Shown piece after piece: positions 26,178 to 34,978 of a stretch of DNA of 64,000 nucleotides. The number at the start of each line of letters is the position of its first letter. Position 1 is the stretch's first letter. Both the position numbers and the translations under genes were made by a program. This stretch comes from Fulvimarina sp039652615 (GTDB taxonomy: Bacteria > Pseudomonadota > Alphaproteobacteria > Rhizobiales > Rhizobiaceae). The notes under the pieces are model-generated. The model had not been told where the DNA came from. It saw only the letters and a program-made list of their open reading frames with translations, and ran no database searches. The stretch is from the NCBI RefSeq assembly GCF_039652615.1, contig NZ_JBDJAC010000016.1, positions 1-64,000 on the forward strand, given 5' to 3'.

Positions 26178-26462
26178 TCAGCTGTCTTCGCCGAACCGAT
26201 CATTGACGAGATCCGTCAAAGCCGCCACCACAGCGCCGGCATCCGGTCCGGTGGCGTAGACGTGGATGTCGGACCCTTTTGTCGCGGCCAGCATCATGAG
26301 GCCCATGATCGAAAGTCCGCCCACGGACATCCCGTCCCGTTTGACGGTGACCTCGGCGTCGTACTGATCGACGGTCTGGACGAAGCGGGCGGAGGCACGT
26401 GCGTGCAAGCCTCTGCGATTGCAGATCGTCAGCACGCGCTCTGCCTTTTCGTTGCCGTGCAT
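26178..26462 (-). CDS. ptsH: HPr phosphocarrier of the nitrogen-type PTS
   Basis: A 94-residue HPr-like protein that relays phosphate from EI-Ntr to EIIA proteins and is the target of HPr kinase. Active-site His in CNRRGLHARASARFVQTVD (about residue 20) and the regulatory Ser region SVGGLSIMGLMMLAATKG are present. Start chosen at 26462, preceded by GCGGAAG; an ATG at 26522 gives a 114-residue form with an atypical acidic leader and would leave only 4 bp to the EIIA stop. No ptsI lies in the window, as usual when EI-Ntr is encoded elsewhere. Confidence 0.88.
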   Translation of the reverse strand: MHGNEKAERVLTICNRRGLHARASARFVQTVDQYDAEVTVKRDGMSVGGLSIMGLMMLAATKGSDIHVYATGPDAGAVVAALTDLVNDRFGEDS

Positions 26463-26526
26463 GTCTTCCGCAACCACGACCGATTGTGCGATCTCATCTT
26501 CCTGTCGTTGGATGCGTCTCATAGCT

Positions 26527-26928
26527 TCAGGTTCCGCTCAGTACACGACTTGCGACATTGATATATTTGCGGCCCGCTTCCTGGGCATCGACCAGCGCTT
26601 CGGCGATCGGCTTTTCGACACGCACGCTCGCCAGTTTGATGAGCATGGGCAGATTGACACCCGCCAGAACGTCCACACGGCTTCCGTCCATGACGGAGAT
26701 CGCGAGATTCGATGGTGTCCCTCCGAACATGTCGGTGAGAATGATGACACCGTTGCCCCGCTCTGCCTTGCCCACCGCGGCGATGATATCGCTCCGGCGC
26801 TGCTCCATATCGTCTTCCGGACCAATCGAGATGGTTTCGAATGCATCCTGCGGCCCGACGACATGTTCGAGCGCATTCTGAAACTCTTCGGCCAGACGGC
26901 CGTGGGTCACGAGGACAAGGCCAATCAT
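26527..26928 (-). CDS. PTS EIIA component, mannose family (ManX-like)
   Basis: A 133-residue EIIA-Man-fold protein. The phosphorylated His is in IGLVLVTHGRLAEEF (about residue 9), with ILTDMFGGTPSNLAISVM in the middle and GVNLPMLIKLASVR after it. No EIIB, EIIC or EIID partners are nearby, so it is presumably a regulatory EIIA of the PTS-Ntr circuit rather than part of a sugar importer, as in other Hyphomicrobiales. ATG at 26928 is used; an in-frame TTG at 26937 is less likely. It lies between hprK and ptsH in the conserved order. Confidence 0.88.
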   Translation of the reverse strand: MIGLVLVTHGRLAEEFQNALEHVVGPQDAFETISIGPEDDMEQRRSDIIAAVGKAERGNGVIILTDMFGGTPSNLAISVMDGSRVDVLAGVNLPMLIKLASVRVEKPIAEALVDAQEAGRKYINVASRVLSGT

Positions 26929-27097
26929 CGAGGCCAACTATCCTTGCACCGCATCCCCATCATCGCTCTCCCGGTATCTGCTCAAAAACCTTGGCCGTGT
27001 GGCGGTGGCCGGTCTCGTACTCTAACGCGCTTGGCTGGTGTGAGCTTCGCTTCCAACGGTAACGTCCACCGTAAAGACCGCGAATGCAAGGCGACTC

Positions 27098-27589
27098 TCA
27101 GCCTTCTCCCAAGTATGCACTTCTTAGAAGCGTTAAAACCACATCGGCAGAGAACGCAGCGTCTTGTTTAGGCAATTCAATCCGCCGAACGGACCGGCCG
27201 AGGACGGTTTCGCGCTGATCTCTTTTCTCTGGCATCCGTGTGCGGTTCTCTGCCGTCACGAGATCGACGATCAGGGAGAGTGGCGCCGTTTCCACCGTCT
27301 CTTCGCGCAGGATGCCGATGCCGGAAATCTCCATCAAGCCCTTTATGGCTTCGGGAGCGGTCATGATGATCCCGGCATCCCGCGTCTCAAGATCGACGCG
27401 GTCGTCCGCGACCAGATAGGCGTTAAGCGAAATCGAGCCCGCGCGCCGCAGAAGCGAGATACAAAGGCTGGTCTTGCCGCTCTGTGCCGGGCCACGAATG
27501 AGAATGCCGACGGTTCCGATCAGAAGGGCCGTCCCGTGAACGTTCTCGCGCAAGACCCTGAAATCACTTTCCGGCGGGCAGCGACACAA
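27098..27589 (-). CDS. hprK: HPr kinase/phosphorylase, short alphaproteobacterial form
   Basis: A 163-residue protein corresponding to the C-terminal catalytic half of Gram-positive HprK; alphaproteobacterial forms lack the N-terminal domain. P-loop GILIRGPAQSGKTSLCISLL (about 28-47), where Gln replaces the more usual Ser-Gly, and the HprK signature LVADDRVDLE near 59-68, followed by GLMEISGIGIL and the Arg-rich C-terminal region. It phosphorylates HPr at Ser and couples PTS-Ntr with ChvGI control. The ORF start overlaps the chvG stop by 26 bp; a GTG at 27541 is an alternative start. Confidence 0.86.
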   Translation of the reverse strand: MCRCPPESDFRVLRENVHGTALLIGTVGILIRGPAQSGKTSLCISLLRRAGSISLNAYLVADDRVDLETRDAGIIMTAPEAIKGLMEISGIGILREETVETAPLSLIVDLVTAENRTRMPEKRDQRETVLGRSVRRIELPKQDAAFSADVVLTLLRSAYLGEG

Positions 27590-29360
27590 TGAAACGCGCG
27601 CCCTTCATGATCTGGTTTTCGACCACGTTTTCCGCACGGATCGTGCCGCCATGGGCCTCGACGATCTGCCGGCTGATCGAAAGCCCGAGCCCGGAATTTT
27701 GCCCGAAGGCCTCAGCGCCCGGTCGGTCGGTGTAGAACCGCTCGAAAATACGATCCACGTCCTCTGCCTGAATGCCCGGACCGTTGTCTTCGACGGTCAC
27801 GACCAGACGGCTCGTGCGCCGACGAACATTGATCGTGATGCGACCGCCATTGTTCGGCACGAAGGAGCGGGCGTTCTCGATGAGGTTGGTGAAGACCTGA
27901 CTGAGGCGCAGATCGTGGCCGACGACTTCCGTGCCGCCTTTCATATTCACGGGGATGGGCTGGATCTTCAGGTCGATCTTCGTCGTGCGATCCGGCTGGA
28001 CACGCCCGCGAACACCCTCGACGACATTTTCGAGAAGCTTGGCGATATCGACGGTATGGGCTTCCTGACGTGCAAGCTCGGCGTCGAGCCGGGATGCGTC
28101 AGAGATGTCGGTGATCAGACGATCGAGACGCCGCACATCGTGCTGGATGATTTCGAGCAGGCGCTCGCGGCTTGTCTCATTCTTGGCGAGCGGCAGGGTT
28201 TCAACCGCGCTGCGAAGCGAGGTTAGGGGGTTCTTGAGCTCATGGCTGACATCGGCTGCAAAGGACTCGATCGCATCGATCCGGGCATAAAGGGCCCGGG
28301 TCATATCCTTGAGCGCGACCGCCAGATTGCCCACCTCGTCCGCGCGATCGCCGAAATCGGGGATCTCCGCTCTGACGTTGACGCCGCGCCGGACGCGAAC
28401 CGCCGCCGCCGAGAGCTTGCGCAGGGGGGTTGCGATCGTCGAGGCGAGCAGGATCGAGAGCGCGATCGTGACGAGGGCGGCCACAGCGAAGGTTCGCACG
28501 ATCGCGGTGCGTTCGGCCTGAACGATCTTGTCGATGTCGCCGCCCTGAGTCGACAGGAGAAGCACACCCAGAACGGCCCGGAAGCGTTGGATGGGCACCG
28601 CGACCGAGACGATCAGCTCGCCGTTCTCCGTGGCGCGCACCACCGTGGCAGGCCCGCCCGTAAGGGCGTTGACCACTTCCGGATAGGTCGTGCCGGAGCC
28701 GCCGGGCGTCTCTTGATAAGTCGGAAGCGTGCTGCCGGAAAAAAGCCGTTCGAACCACCCGACCACATCGTCGACGAAGGTATTTTCCTCCTGCTCGATC
28801 GGCGGCAATTCGTAGCGCAATACCTGTCCCTGGGCGTAAAGATGACGCGTATCGAGAATGAGATTGCCATCCCGATCGTACAGGCGGGCCCGCGTCCGGG
28901 TCGGTGAAATCAGCCGTGCGAGAAGCGGCGCGACCCGTTCGGGTTCAATCGGAAAATCCAGACTTTCCGCACCGTTGGATGAGGGCGTCAGTGTATCCCC
29001 GGCCTGCAATTCCAGTAGTCTTTCCGGGTCAAGCGTAATGGAATTGGTGTCGATTGTGGCGGACGACGCAATCGCCGCGGCCATGATCTCGCCTTGGGTG
29101 AGAAGGCTTTCGACCCGCGCGTCGATCAAGCCGGCGCGAAACTGGTTGAGGTAGAGAATGCCGGAGACGAGAACGATCAGGGCAACGAGATTGAGGAAGA
29201 CGATACGCCGCGTAAGCGACGAGAAAATCGTGTGCGACAAGATCCATCTGGAACGGAAGAGCATACGCCGAACAAACGGAAATCGCCTTAAACGCGCCCT
29301 GCGCGAGCGCTCTCGGCGGCGCGTTTCGTCCTGCTCAGTCGCGTCGGAGGCCGATGCCAT
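27564..29360 (-). CDS. chvG: ChvG/ExoS sensor histidine kinase
   Basis: A 598-residue inner membrane sensor. A basic N-terminus precedes a transmembrane helix (IVFLNLVALIVLVSGILYL, about 53-71), a periplasmic stimulus-sensing domain (about 75-290), a second transmembrane helix (VRTFAVAALVTIALSILLAS), a HAMP region, H-box FAADVSHELKNPLTSLRSAVETL (about 366) and HATPase boxes NLIENARSF, DNGPGIQ, NSGLGLSISRQIV. With ChvI it senses acidity and envelope stress and controls exopolysaccharide, motility and host-adaptation genes in rhizobia, Agrobacterium and Brucella. hprK follows directly. Confidence 0.95.
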   Translation of the reverse strand: MASASDATEQDETRRRERSRRARLRRFPFVRRMLFRSRWILSHTIFSSLTRRIVFLNLVALIVLVSGILYLNQFRAGLIDARVESLLTQGEIMAAAIASSATIDTNSITLDPERLLELQAGDTLTPSSNGAESLDFPIEPERVAPLLARLISPTRTRARLYDRDGNLILDTRHLYAQGQVLRYELPPIEQEENTFVDDVVGWFERLFSGSTLPTYQETPGGSGTTYPEVVNALTGGPATVVRATENGELIVSVAVPIQRFRAVLGVLLLSTQGGDIDKIVQAERTAIVRTFAVAALVTIALSILLASTIATPLRKLSAAAVRVRRGVNVRAEIPDFGDRADEVGNLAVALKDMTRALYARIDAIESFAADVSHELKNPLTSLRSAVETLPLAKNETSRERLLEIIQHDVRRLDRLITDISDASRLDAELARQEAHTVDIAKLLENVVEGVRGRVQPDRTTKIDLKIQPIPVNMKGGTEVVGHDLRLSQVFTNLIENARSFVPNNGGRITINVRRRTSRLVVTVEDNGPGIQAEDVDRIFERFYTDRPGAEAFGQNSGLGLSISRQIVEAHGGTIRAENVVENQIMKGARFIVSLPAGK

Positions 29361-29493
29361 ATGTGCCGCTGAAACTCCGCGTTTTGTATCCTTCGTTAAC
29401 CTGTCGCATGTTCACGGCGGAAGTTTGCATCAAATCCGATCTTCGGCTGCAAAAACATGTGGATGAGCCTGCCTCGCCGGGCGCGCTCCGCGT

Positions 29494-30204
29494 TTACATT
29501 TCGCGAAAGCGGTAACCGACGCCATAGAGCGTTTCGATCATATCGAATTCGTCGTCGATCGCTTTGAATTTCTTGCGAAGCCGTTTGATATGGCTGTCGA
29601 TGGTGCGGTCGTCGACATAGACCTGCTCGTCGTAGGCGGCGTCCATCAGTGCGTCTCGCGATTTCACGACGCCTGGACGCTGCGCCAGAGATTGCAGGAT
29701 CAGAAATTCCGTGACCGTCAGCGTCACCGGCTTGCTCTTCCAGGTGCAGGTATGCCGCTCCTGATCCATTACGAGCTGGCCACGTTCTAGCGATGTCTCC
29801 GGGTTGGTTACGTTTCCGGCACGCACCGGGCTTGCTTCGCGAGCAGCACCCCGCCTGAGAATCGCCTTTACCCGCTCGACAAGAAGACGTTGAGAGAACG
29901 GTTTCCGAATATAATCGTCCGCGCCCATCTTGAGACCGAACAGCTCGTCGATCTCTTCGTCTTTCGAGGTCAGGAAGATCACGGGGATATCGGATTTCTG
30001 ACGCAGCCGCCGCAACAATTCCATGCCATCCATTCGCGGCATCTTGATATCGAAGATCGCGAGGTGAGGCGGACTCGCCTGAAGGCCGTCGAGCGCGGAG
30101 AGACCGTCGGTATAGGTCTCAACCTTATATCCCTCGTTTTCGAGCGCGATCGACACAGAGGTCAATATGTTGCGGTCGTCATCGACGAGGGCGATGGTCG
30201 GCAT
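29494..30204 (-). CDS. chvI: ChvI response regulator (OmpR family)
   Basis: A 236-residue regulator. The receiver domain carries the acidic pocket VDDD at 8-11, phospho-acceptor Asp in IFDIKMPRMDG (about 52), Thr in FLTSKD and Lys in IRKPFS. The winged-helix output domain is C-terminal (VTLTVTEFLILQSLAQRPG, YVDDRTIDSHIKRLRKKF, YGVGYRF). Start at 30204 with a GAGGAG ribosome-binding site; the frame continues upstream without support. It is the partner of the downstream chvG. Confidence 0.95.
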   Translation of the reverse strand: MPTIALVDDDRNILTSVSIALENEGYKVETYTDGLSALDGLQASPPHLAIFDIKMPRMDGMELLRRLRQKSDIPVIFLTSKDEEIDELFGLKMGADDYIRKPFSQRLLVERVKAILRRGAAREASPVRAGNVTNPETSLERGQLVMDQERHTCTWKSKPVTLTVTEFLILQSLAQRPGVVKSRDALMDAAYDEQVYVDDRTIDSHIKRLRKKFKAIDDEFDMIETLYGVGYRFREM

Positions 30205-30733
30205 CAGGTCGGTTCTCCTCTCACTGGCTGTCCGGTCATGAATCTCGCGCACCGGGCCCTGCCGGACGTGGATTGCGCGAGCGGCAGCACGGCTTTCAGT
30301 CCCAAGGTGCAGATTCCGATAGCCACTTTCAACGCCGGTAATTGTGGCAGTGGCACTGGATTTCAATGTAAGGATGCCATGTCGGGCCTCGGAACAAGGC
30401 AAGGAGCCGAACGATTTCCTAAGGGCCTTGATTGCCGATGCTTTTCCGGGCTGGCCGAAACAGCCGCAACGAGTGCCGTCGAGGTCGACGGCTTTTTGCC
30501 GCAAACGTCCCCTCGGCTCAACGGCCATCCGATGCACGAAAAAAGCGGCGCTTCCGGATTGGAAACGCCGCTCTCTCAGTTGGACCGGTCACTCGGAATT
30601 TCGTTTGAGACGGCATCATGCCGGATATGAGTTCGGCGGGCCCCACGACCGCAAAACTCATGAAATCCAATCTCGAGTAGGCCCTGCGAACCTCTGGCGG
30701 ATCCGCCGAAGGGCACGGCGAGACCTGTGGTCC
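30205..30733. other. long intergenic region upstream of chvI
   Basis: About 530 bp holding the chvI promoter and the terminator of rlpA (30539-30572). No convincing gene was seen on either strand; in many relatives pckA adjoins chvI here, and it is not present. Confidence 0.5.
30539..30572 (-). terminator. rho-independent terminator downstream of rlpA
   Basis: On the minus strand an AGCGGCG / CGCCGCT stem, extended by GGAA/TTCC with one bulge on each side, is followed by TTTTTT. It lies about 160 bp past the rlpA stop and would shield chvI from read-through. Confidence 0.75.
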
Positions 30734-31126
30734 TTAAAGGATGTCGATGCTGACGTTGGCCGTGCCGGAGTTCAGCATGCCGATCTTGGCGGCGGCGCCG
30801 CGGGACAGATCGATGACGCGGCCGCCGACATAGGGACCACGATCGTTGATGCGCACGACGACGGACTTGCCGTTGTTGCGGTTGGTGACCTTCACCTTGG
30901 TGCCGAAGGGCAGCGTCTTGTGTGCTGCGGTCATGGCATTCATGTTGAACTTCTCGCCATTGGCGGTCGTGCGGCCGTGGAAACGCTTGCCGTAGTAGGA
31001 AGCATGGCCGCCGGCGGATGCAGCCGTGGCGGTTTCAGTCATCGCGACGGTCGATCCAGCGGAGGCGAATGCCAGTACGGCTGCGGCGAGAACGGTCTTA
31101 GCGGTGATTTTCATGCGTATTCTCAT
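30734..31126 (-). CDS. RlpA-family septal ring protein (double-psi beta-barrel)
   Basis: A 130-residue secreted protein. A signal peptide (about residues 1-36, MKITAKTVLAAAVLAFASAG then TATAASA) precedes a RlpA-like barrel: GHASYYGKRFHGRTTANGEKF, MTAAHKTLPFGTKVKVTN and VVRINDRGPYVGGRVIDLSR with the DRGP motif and catalytic-type Asp. RlpA proteins are lytic transglycosylases for denuded glycans at the septum. No SPOR domain is present, so this short form may lack septal targeting. ATG at 31114 is an equally good start (GAGAA just upstream). Terminator downstream. Confidence 0.88.
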   Translation of the reverse strand: MRIRMKITAKTVLAAAVLAFASAGSTVAMTETATAASAGGHASYYGKRFHGRTTANGEKFNMNAMTAAHKTLPFGTKVKVTNRNNGKSVVVRINDRGPYVGGRVIDLSRGAAAKIGMLNSGTANVSIDIL

Positions 31127-31541
31127 TCATTTCAAGCGCTCGGTCCTTCATGGACATCTGCGCTACCCCATTTTTTCCGGCGGCCGAGCCCCGGCCCCTC
31201 GTGGCCGCCGACGGAGGTGTCTATCGCCAAGCTTCTTGACGGAAACGTGATCGCTTTGCGTCATGTGTTAGGTAATTTTGTGCGACGCGGGAACTTTCTC
31301 GAAGGACCGGCAACTCCATGAAATTTCGGGTTTCTTCCCGCGCTCATAGCGCAGTCAAAATCGTAAGTGAGAGTTGCAAAGGACGCGATCTCTTGTTGAA
31401 TTCGTGTGGGACTCAATCTTCCTGCGAGACGTCGACAGGCAGGCGGTGCGGATCAGAAGGCGGTGCGAAAATGAACTGCGAACACCAGACATGCGACACA
31501 GTTCGGGGCGGGCATCATCCAGATGCCGTGGGACCCAGCTG
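31127..31541. other. intergenic region between rlpA and the LuxR-type gene
   Basis: About 415 bp carrying divergent promoters. An ATG at 31374 opens the LuxR frame but encodes a leader unlike the family. No lux-box-like palindrome or RNA element was recognised. Confidence 0.45.
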
Positions 31542-32252
31542 GTGACGTCCTTCCATGCACGTCTCACGCATTTGCCGCAGCCATGGAGCGAACCCGCGCT
31601 ACAAGCCGAACTCGGTGCTGCGGCAGAAGAATGCGGGTTTTCCCATGCCGCGGCCTTGAGCCTGCCCTCGACCGACGAGAAGGGCATGCAGACCCGCTAT
31701 CTGTTGGGCAACTGGTCGAAAGCCTTTCAGCGGTCCTACGAAGCCACCGAGCTGCATCGGCACAAGGTCGTCATCGCAACTCTTACGACAGATCCTCTGC
31801 CGTTCGAATGGGACATCGATACCCTCTATGGCATCTCCGATCCCGAACCTTCGAAAGGCGCGAGGCTGGTCTCGGAGGCCGGATGGTCCGAGGGCGTCTT
31901 GCTGCCTGTCCATGGACTGACGTCGTTCTGCGGAGCCTTGAGCTTCGCCGGTCCCGGCAGGCTGCCAACCCGGACGGTGATCGACGAACTTCATGCGTTC
32001 GCGTTCGTCTTCTTCGGCATGCTTGCCGCAGTGCGCTTCGAGGAAAACCGCAAGAACAATCCGCTGACGCCGCGAGAGCGAGACTCGCTCCGGCTTGCCA
32101 TGCTGGGCAAAACCTCGTCGGAAATCGGCATCGTACTCGGCCTTTCGGAATACACGATCTCGCAATATCTCACCTCCGCACAACGAAAGCTGGAGGCATC
32201 GAACCGAACCCATGCCGTCGCGATGGCGGCTCAACTCGGATATCTGTCGTGA
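31542..32252 (+). CDS. LuxR-family regulator with autoinducer-binding-like domain (LuxR solo)
   Basis: About 236 residues from GTG 31542, the size of quorum-sensing LuxR proteins. The N-terminal domain resembles the acyl-homoserine-lactone pocket (NWSKAFQRSYEATELHRHKVV and TTDPLPFEWD), and the C-terminal GerE helix-turn-helix reads PLTPRERDSLRLAMLGKTSSEIGIVLGLSEYTISQYL. The invariant Asp-Pro of the pocket (normally RHDPV) reads RHKVV, so the Asp that holds the ligand amide is missing. No luxI occurs in the window. The stop overlaps alkB as GTGA. A longer form from 31374 is possible. Probably a solo with altered or no ligand. Confidence 0.78.
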   Translation: MTSFHARLTHLPQPWSEPALQAELGAAAEECGFSHAAALSLPSTDEKGMQTRYLLGNWSKAFQRSYEATELHRHKVVIATLTTDPLPFEWDIDTLYGISDPEPSKGARLVSEAGWSEGVLLPVHGLTSFCGALSFAGPGRLPTRTVIDELHAFAFVFFGMLAAVRFEENRKNNPLTPRERDSLRLAMLGKTSSEIGIVLGLSEYTISQYLTSAQRKLEASNRTHAVAMAAQLGYLS

Positions 32253-32863
32253 CCCTTTTGCCGGAGGGCGTGCGGCATTTCCCCGGTTTGTTCGCCAGAC
32301 GAGAGCAGGACGATCTTCTCGAGGATGTCAGGGCGGTGGTGAGGAGCGCGCCGCTTTTTCAGCCCGTGATGCCGCGCTCCGGCAAGCCGCTTTCGGTCAA
32401 GATGACGAATTGTGGCGAGCTCGGCTGGGTCGCCGACAAGGGCGGCTATCGTTACCAGCCCCGCCATCCCGATACCGACGAACCCTGGCCTCCGATCCCC
32501 GAGCGCCTGCTGTCCCTCTGGAACGAAGTCGGCGGCTATGAGGCGCCGCCGGAAGCCTGTCTTGTCAACTTCTATACTGAGAACGCGAAGATGGGTCTCC
32601 ATCAGGATCGCGATGAAGAGGATCTGGCGGCTCCGGTCGTGTCCGTTTCCCTGGGCGACGACTGCCTGTTCCGGATCGGTGGGACGACGCGGGGCGGCCG
32701 AACAAGGTCGGTAAAGCTTCAATCCGGTGACGTGGTGATCTTGAGCGGGGGCGGCCGTCTTAGCTATCACGGCGTCGATCGGATTTATCCGGGAACGTCC
32801 ACACTTCTGAAAAATGGCGGCCGGATCAATCTGACCTTGCGGCGGGTCACGAGGCCCGGCTGA
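32249..32863 (+). CDS. alkB: alpha-ketoglutarate-dependent dioxygenase AlkB
   Basis: A 204-residue Fe(II)/2-oxoglutarate dioxygenase that oxidatively removes alkyl groups from DNA or RNA bases (1-meA, 3-meC). Iron ligands H-x-D in MGLHQDRDEED (about 113-119) and the distal His in LSYHGVDRI, the 2-oxoglutarate-binding Arg in RINLTLRRV, and the substrate loop region WVADKGGYRYQPRHPDT with NFYTENAKMG all match AlkB. It starts at a GTG at 32249 that overlaps the LuxR stop by 4 bp. This implies translational coupling with a transcriptional regulator, an unusual partner for this repair enzyme; no Ada lies nearby. Confidence 0.92.
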   Translation: MTLLPEGVRHFPGLFARREQDDLLEDVRAVVRSAPLFQPVMPRSGKPLSVKMTNCGELGWVADKGGYRYQPRHPDTDEPWPPIPERLLSLWNEVGGYEAPPEACLVNFYTENAKMGLHQDRDEEDLAAPVVSVSLGDDCLFRIGGTTRGGRTRSVKLQSGDVVILSGGGRLSYHGVDRIYPGTSTLLKNGGRINLTLRRVTRPG

Positions 32864-33031
32864 TCATACGGCAGCCTGATCCAGCCGGCCTTGTCGAGCG
32901 AATGATAGAGCCGCCCATCAACCCGCACGCGCCGACGGGTGGCGGCGACGCCTTGCGGCTCTAACTCCTGCCCAGACGGGCACGGCGCAAGACGAGCGGG
33001 TCAGACCGAAACAATCGCGAGGCAAGACCAG

Positions 33032-33769
33032 ATGAAAACCATTCTTGTGACCGGCGCCGGAAGTGGCATCGGACAGGCATGTGCGCGGGCGTTCCTCAAA
33101 GACGGCTGGCGGGTGGCGCTCGTCGGTCGGCGCGAGGAACCGCTTTGGGGGACTGCTGACGGTCACGAGGAGAATGCGATCGTCCTTCCCTGCGATGTCT
33201 CCGATCCAGCAGCGGTGGAAGCGGCGTTCGTCGACGTCGCCAATCGGTTCGGACGGCTCGATGTGCTCTTCAACAATGCCGGCGTGAATGCACCCGGTGC
33301 GCCGATCGACGAGATTTCGGTCGAAGACTGGATGAGGGTGTCCTCGATCAACATCACCGGGATGTTCCTTTGCGCCCGGGCCGCATTCGCGCTGATGCGA
33401 CGACAGGACCCTCGGGGCGGACGCATCATCAACAATGGCTCGATATCGGCCCATGTCCCTCGGCCTGGCTCGGTCCTCTACACGATGTCGAAGCACGCGG
33501 TGACCGGCCTCACCAAAACGCTGAGCCTTGACGGACGCGAATTCGATATTGCCTGCGGGCAAATCGATATCGGAAATGCCTACACCGAAATGGCGCGGAA
33601 AATGGCTGAAGGCGTACCACAGGCCGATGGTTCGATCGCAGCGGAAGCCGTGATGGATGTGTCCCATGTGGCAGACGCGGTCAGTCACATGGCCAGGATG
33701 CCACTCGAAGCCAACGTCCAGTTCATGACGGTGATGGCAACGAAAATGCCATTTATCGGGCGCGGTTGA
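33032..33769 (+). CDS. short-chain dehydrogenase/reductase
   Basis: A 245-residue classical SDR. Cofactor motif LVTGAGSGIGQACARAF (4-20), LVGRREE, CDVSD, NNAGVNAPG around 80-88, Ser in NNGSISAHVPRP, YTMSKHAVTG (Tyr/Lys about 150-154), and IDIGNAYTEM after the active site. Start at 33032 with GAGG nine bases upstream. Substrate not inferable; it has a short separate upstream region from alkB and is convergent with the PilZ gene. Confidence 0.87.
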   Translation: MKTILVTGAGSGIGQACARAFLKDGWRVALVGRREEPLWGTADGHEENAIVLPCDVSDPAAVEAAFVDVANRFGRLDVLFNNAGVNAPGAPIDEISVEDWMRVSSINITGMFLCARAAFALMRRQDPRGGRIINNGSISAHVPRPGSVLYTMSKHAVTGLTKTLSLDGREFDIACGQIDIGNAYTEMARKMAEGVPQADGSIAAEAVMDVSHVADAVSHMARMPLEANVQFMTVMATKMPFIGRG

Positions 33770-33789
33770 TCGAGCCGTCTTGGGTTCTG

Positions 33790-34377
33790 TCAGCGGAAAA
33801 GTCGATGAAGCGCGTCTTCGCTCAGAGAGCTTGAGAATTCCACCGCAAAGCCATCTTCGAGATAGCGGACGATACGGCCCGGCATCGCGCCGAGCGTGAT
33901 CTGGGTTCCAATGACAGGGCGTACTTTCGCCTGGAGCGCGGCGCCGGAGAGCGAAAGATCGATGATCTTGACCTTGTAGCGGCGACCGTCATCAAGAACG
34001 ATATCGCGGAACGGATTTTCGGGTTGGATACGCTCGTGCCGGCGATCTTCCGGAAGGTTGAGAAGCTGCCGATTGGTGAGCCAGATCAATTTGGCGGCGA
34101 GCTTTTCCCGGCGGCGCTCGGAGCCAAGGGTCTTGAGCGAGAATCCGCCTTCGAAAACCTCGGCTACCTCGCCTTCGAGGCGACCCACGTGATCGGCGTA
34201 GACGATGATGCGCTCGCGCATTTCAGGCGCGATCGGTGCGAGGACCTGGGCTGCGCCCGGAGACATTTCGTTGATGCGGCAAGGATATTCGGAATCGTCG
34301 GAGCGCATGAAGCGCCCGAGAATGTCGACGGAAACCGCGTTGAAGTCCCCATCGGAGCTTGAGATATCAAACGCCAT
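33790..34377 (-). CDS. PilZ-domain protein (c-di-GMP effector type)
   Basis: A 195-residue soluble protein with a C-terminal PilZ domain: RRHERIQPENPFRDI provides the RxxxR element and KIIDLSLSGAALQA the D-x-S-x-x-G element that bind cyclic di-GMP. Residues about 15-95 look like a degenerate PilZ copy (RFMRSDDSEYPCRINEMSPGAAQV) without the arginines. Start at 34377, preceded by GGGAGA; the frame opens 18 codons earlier. Stand-alone gene convergent with the SDR, so the process it controls cannot be inferred. Confidence 0.85.
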   Translation of the reverse strand: MAFDISSSDGDFNAVSVDILGRFMRSDDSEYPCRINEMSPGAAQVLAPIAPEMRERIIVYADHVGRLEGEVAEVFEGGFSLKTLGSERRREKLAAKLIWLTNRQLLNLPEDRRHERIQPENPFRDIVLDDGRRYKVKIIDLSLSGAALQAKVRPVIGTQITLGAMPGRIVRYLEDGFAVEFSSSLSEDALHRLFR

Positions 34378-34535
34378 CCCGGCTGTCTCCCGTATCTGAA
34401 GCCCTGAGATTGGACTTACGCGCCGGGCCACTGTCGGCTGGGATGGTTAATATGTCATGGAAAACGCGGAGAGCAGGATGAATTTTCCAGCTTTTGGCCA
34501 AGTATCTCACGCTTTGTCAGCTTCTTATGGCGCGA

Positions 34536-34859
34536 TCAGTTATGGATCGGCGCTCTCAGCTTGTAGGCTCCGTCCACCGGCCCCTCGAAGATTTCGCTGA
34601 TCTGCGGATGGCGCACCGGCTGGCCGCTCTCGTCCGGCACGAGATTCTGCTCCGAACAGTAGGCGACGTATTCGGTTTCCGCATTCTCTGCGAACAGGTG
34701 GTAGAATGGCTGGTCCTTGCGCGGCCGAATTTCCTCCGGAATGGCCGCATACCATTCGTCGGTATTGTCGAAGACTGGATCCACGTCGAAAATGACACCA
34801 CGGAAGGGGTAGACCCGGTGCTTGACGATTTGCCCAATAAAAAAGCGCGCGGTTTGCAT
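34536..34859 (-). CDS. hspQ: heat shock protein HspQ (hemimethylated-DNA-binding/YccV family)
   Basis: A 107-residue protein with the HspQ pattern ARFFIGQIVKHRVYPFRGVIFDVDPVF, DQPFYHLFAENAETEYVAYCSEQNL and ISEIFEGPVDG. In enterobacteria HspQ is a Lon adaptor/specificity-enhancing factor and promotes degradation of DnaA mutant forms. ATG at 34859 is used, with a TTG one codon upstream. It is divergent from the AEC transporter. Confidence 0.92.
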   Translation of the reverse strand: MQTARFFIGQIVKHRVYPFRGVIFDVDPVFDNTDEWYAAIPEEIRPRKDQPFYHLFAENAETEYVAYCSEQNLVPDESGQPVRHPQISEIFEGPVDGAYKLRAPIHN

Positions 34860-34978
34860 CAAAAACTCAACTCCATTAATTCGGCCGCATTAGCCAAGTT
34901 CTGGGCCCTTACGCAAGAACCGAACATCTTTCGGTGATTTGACGGTCCGATTCTCACGACTGGACAGTCCGGTTCTCC

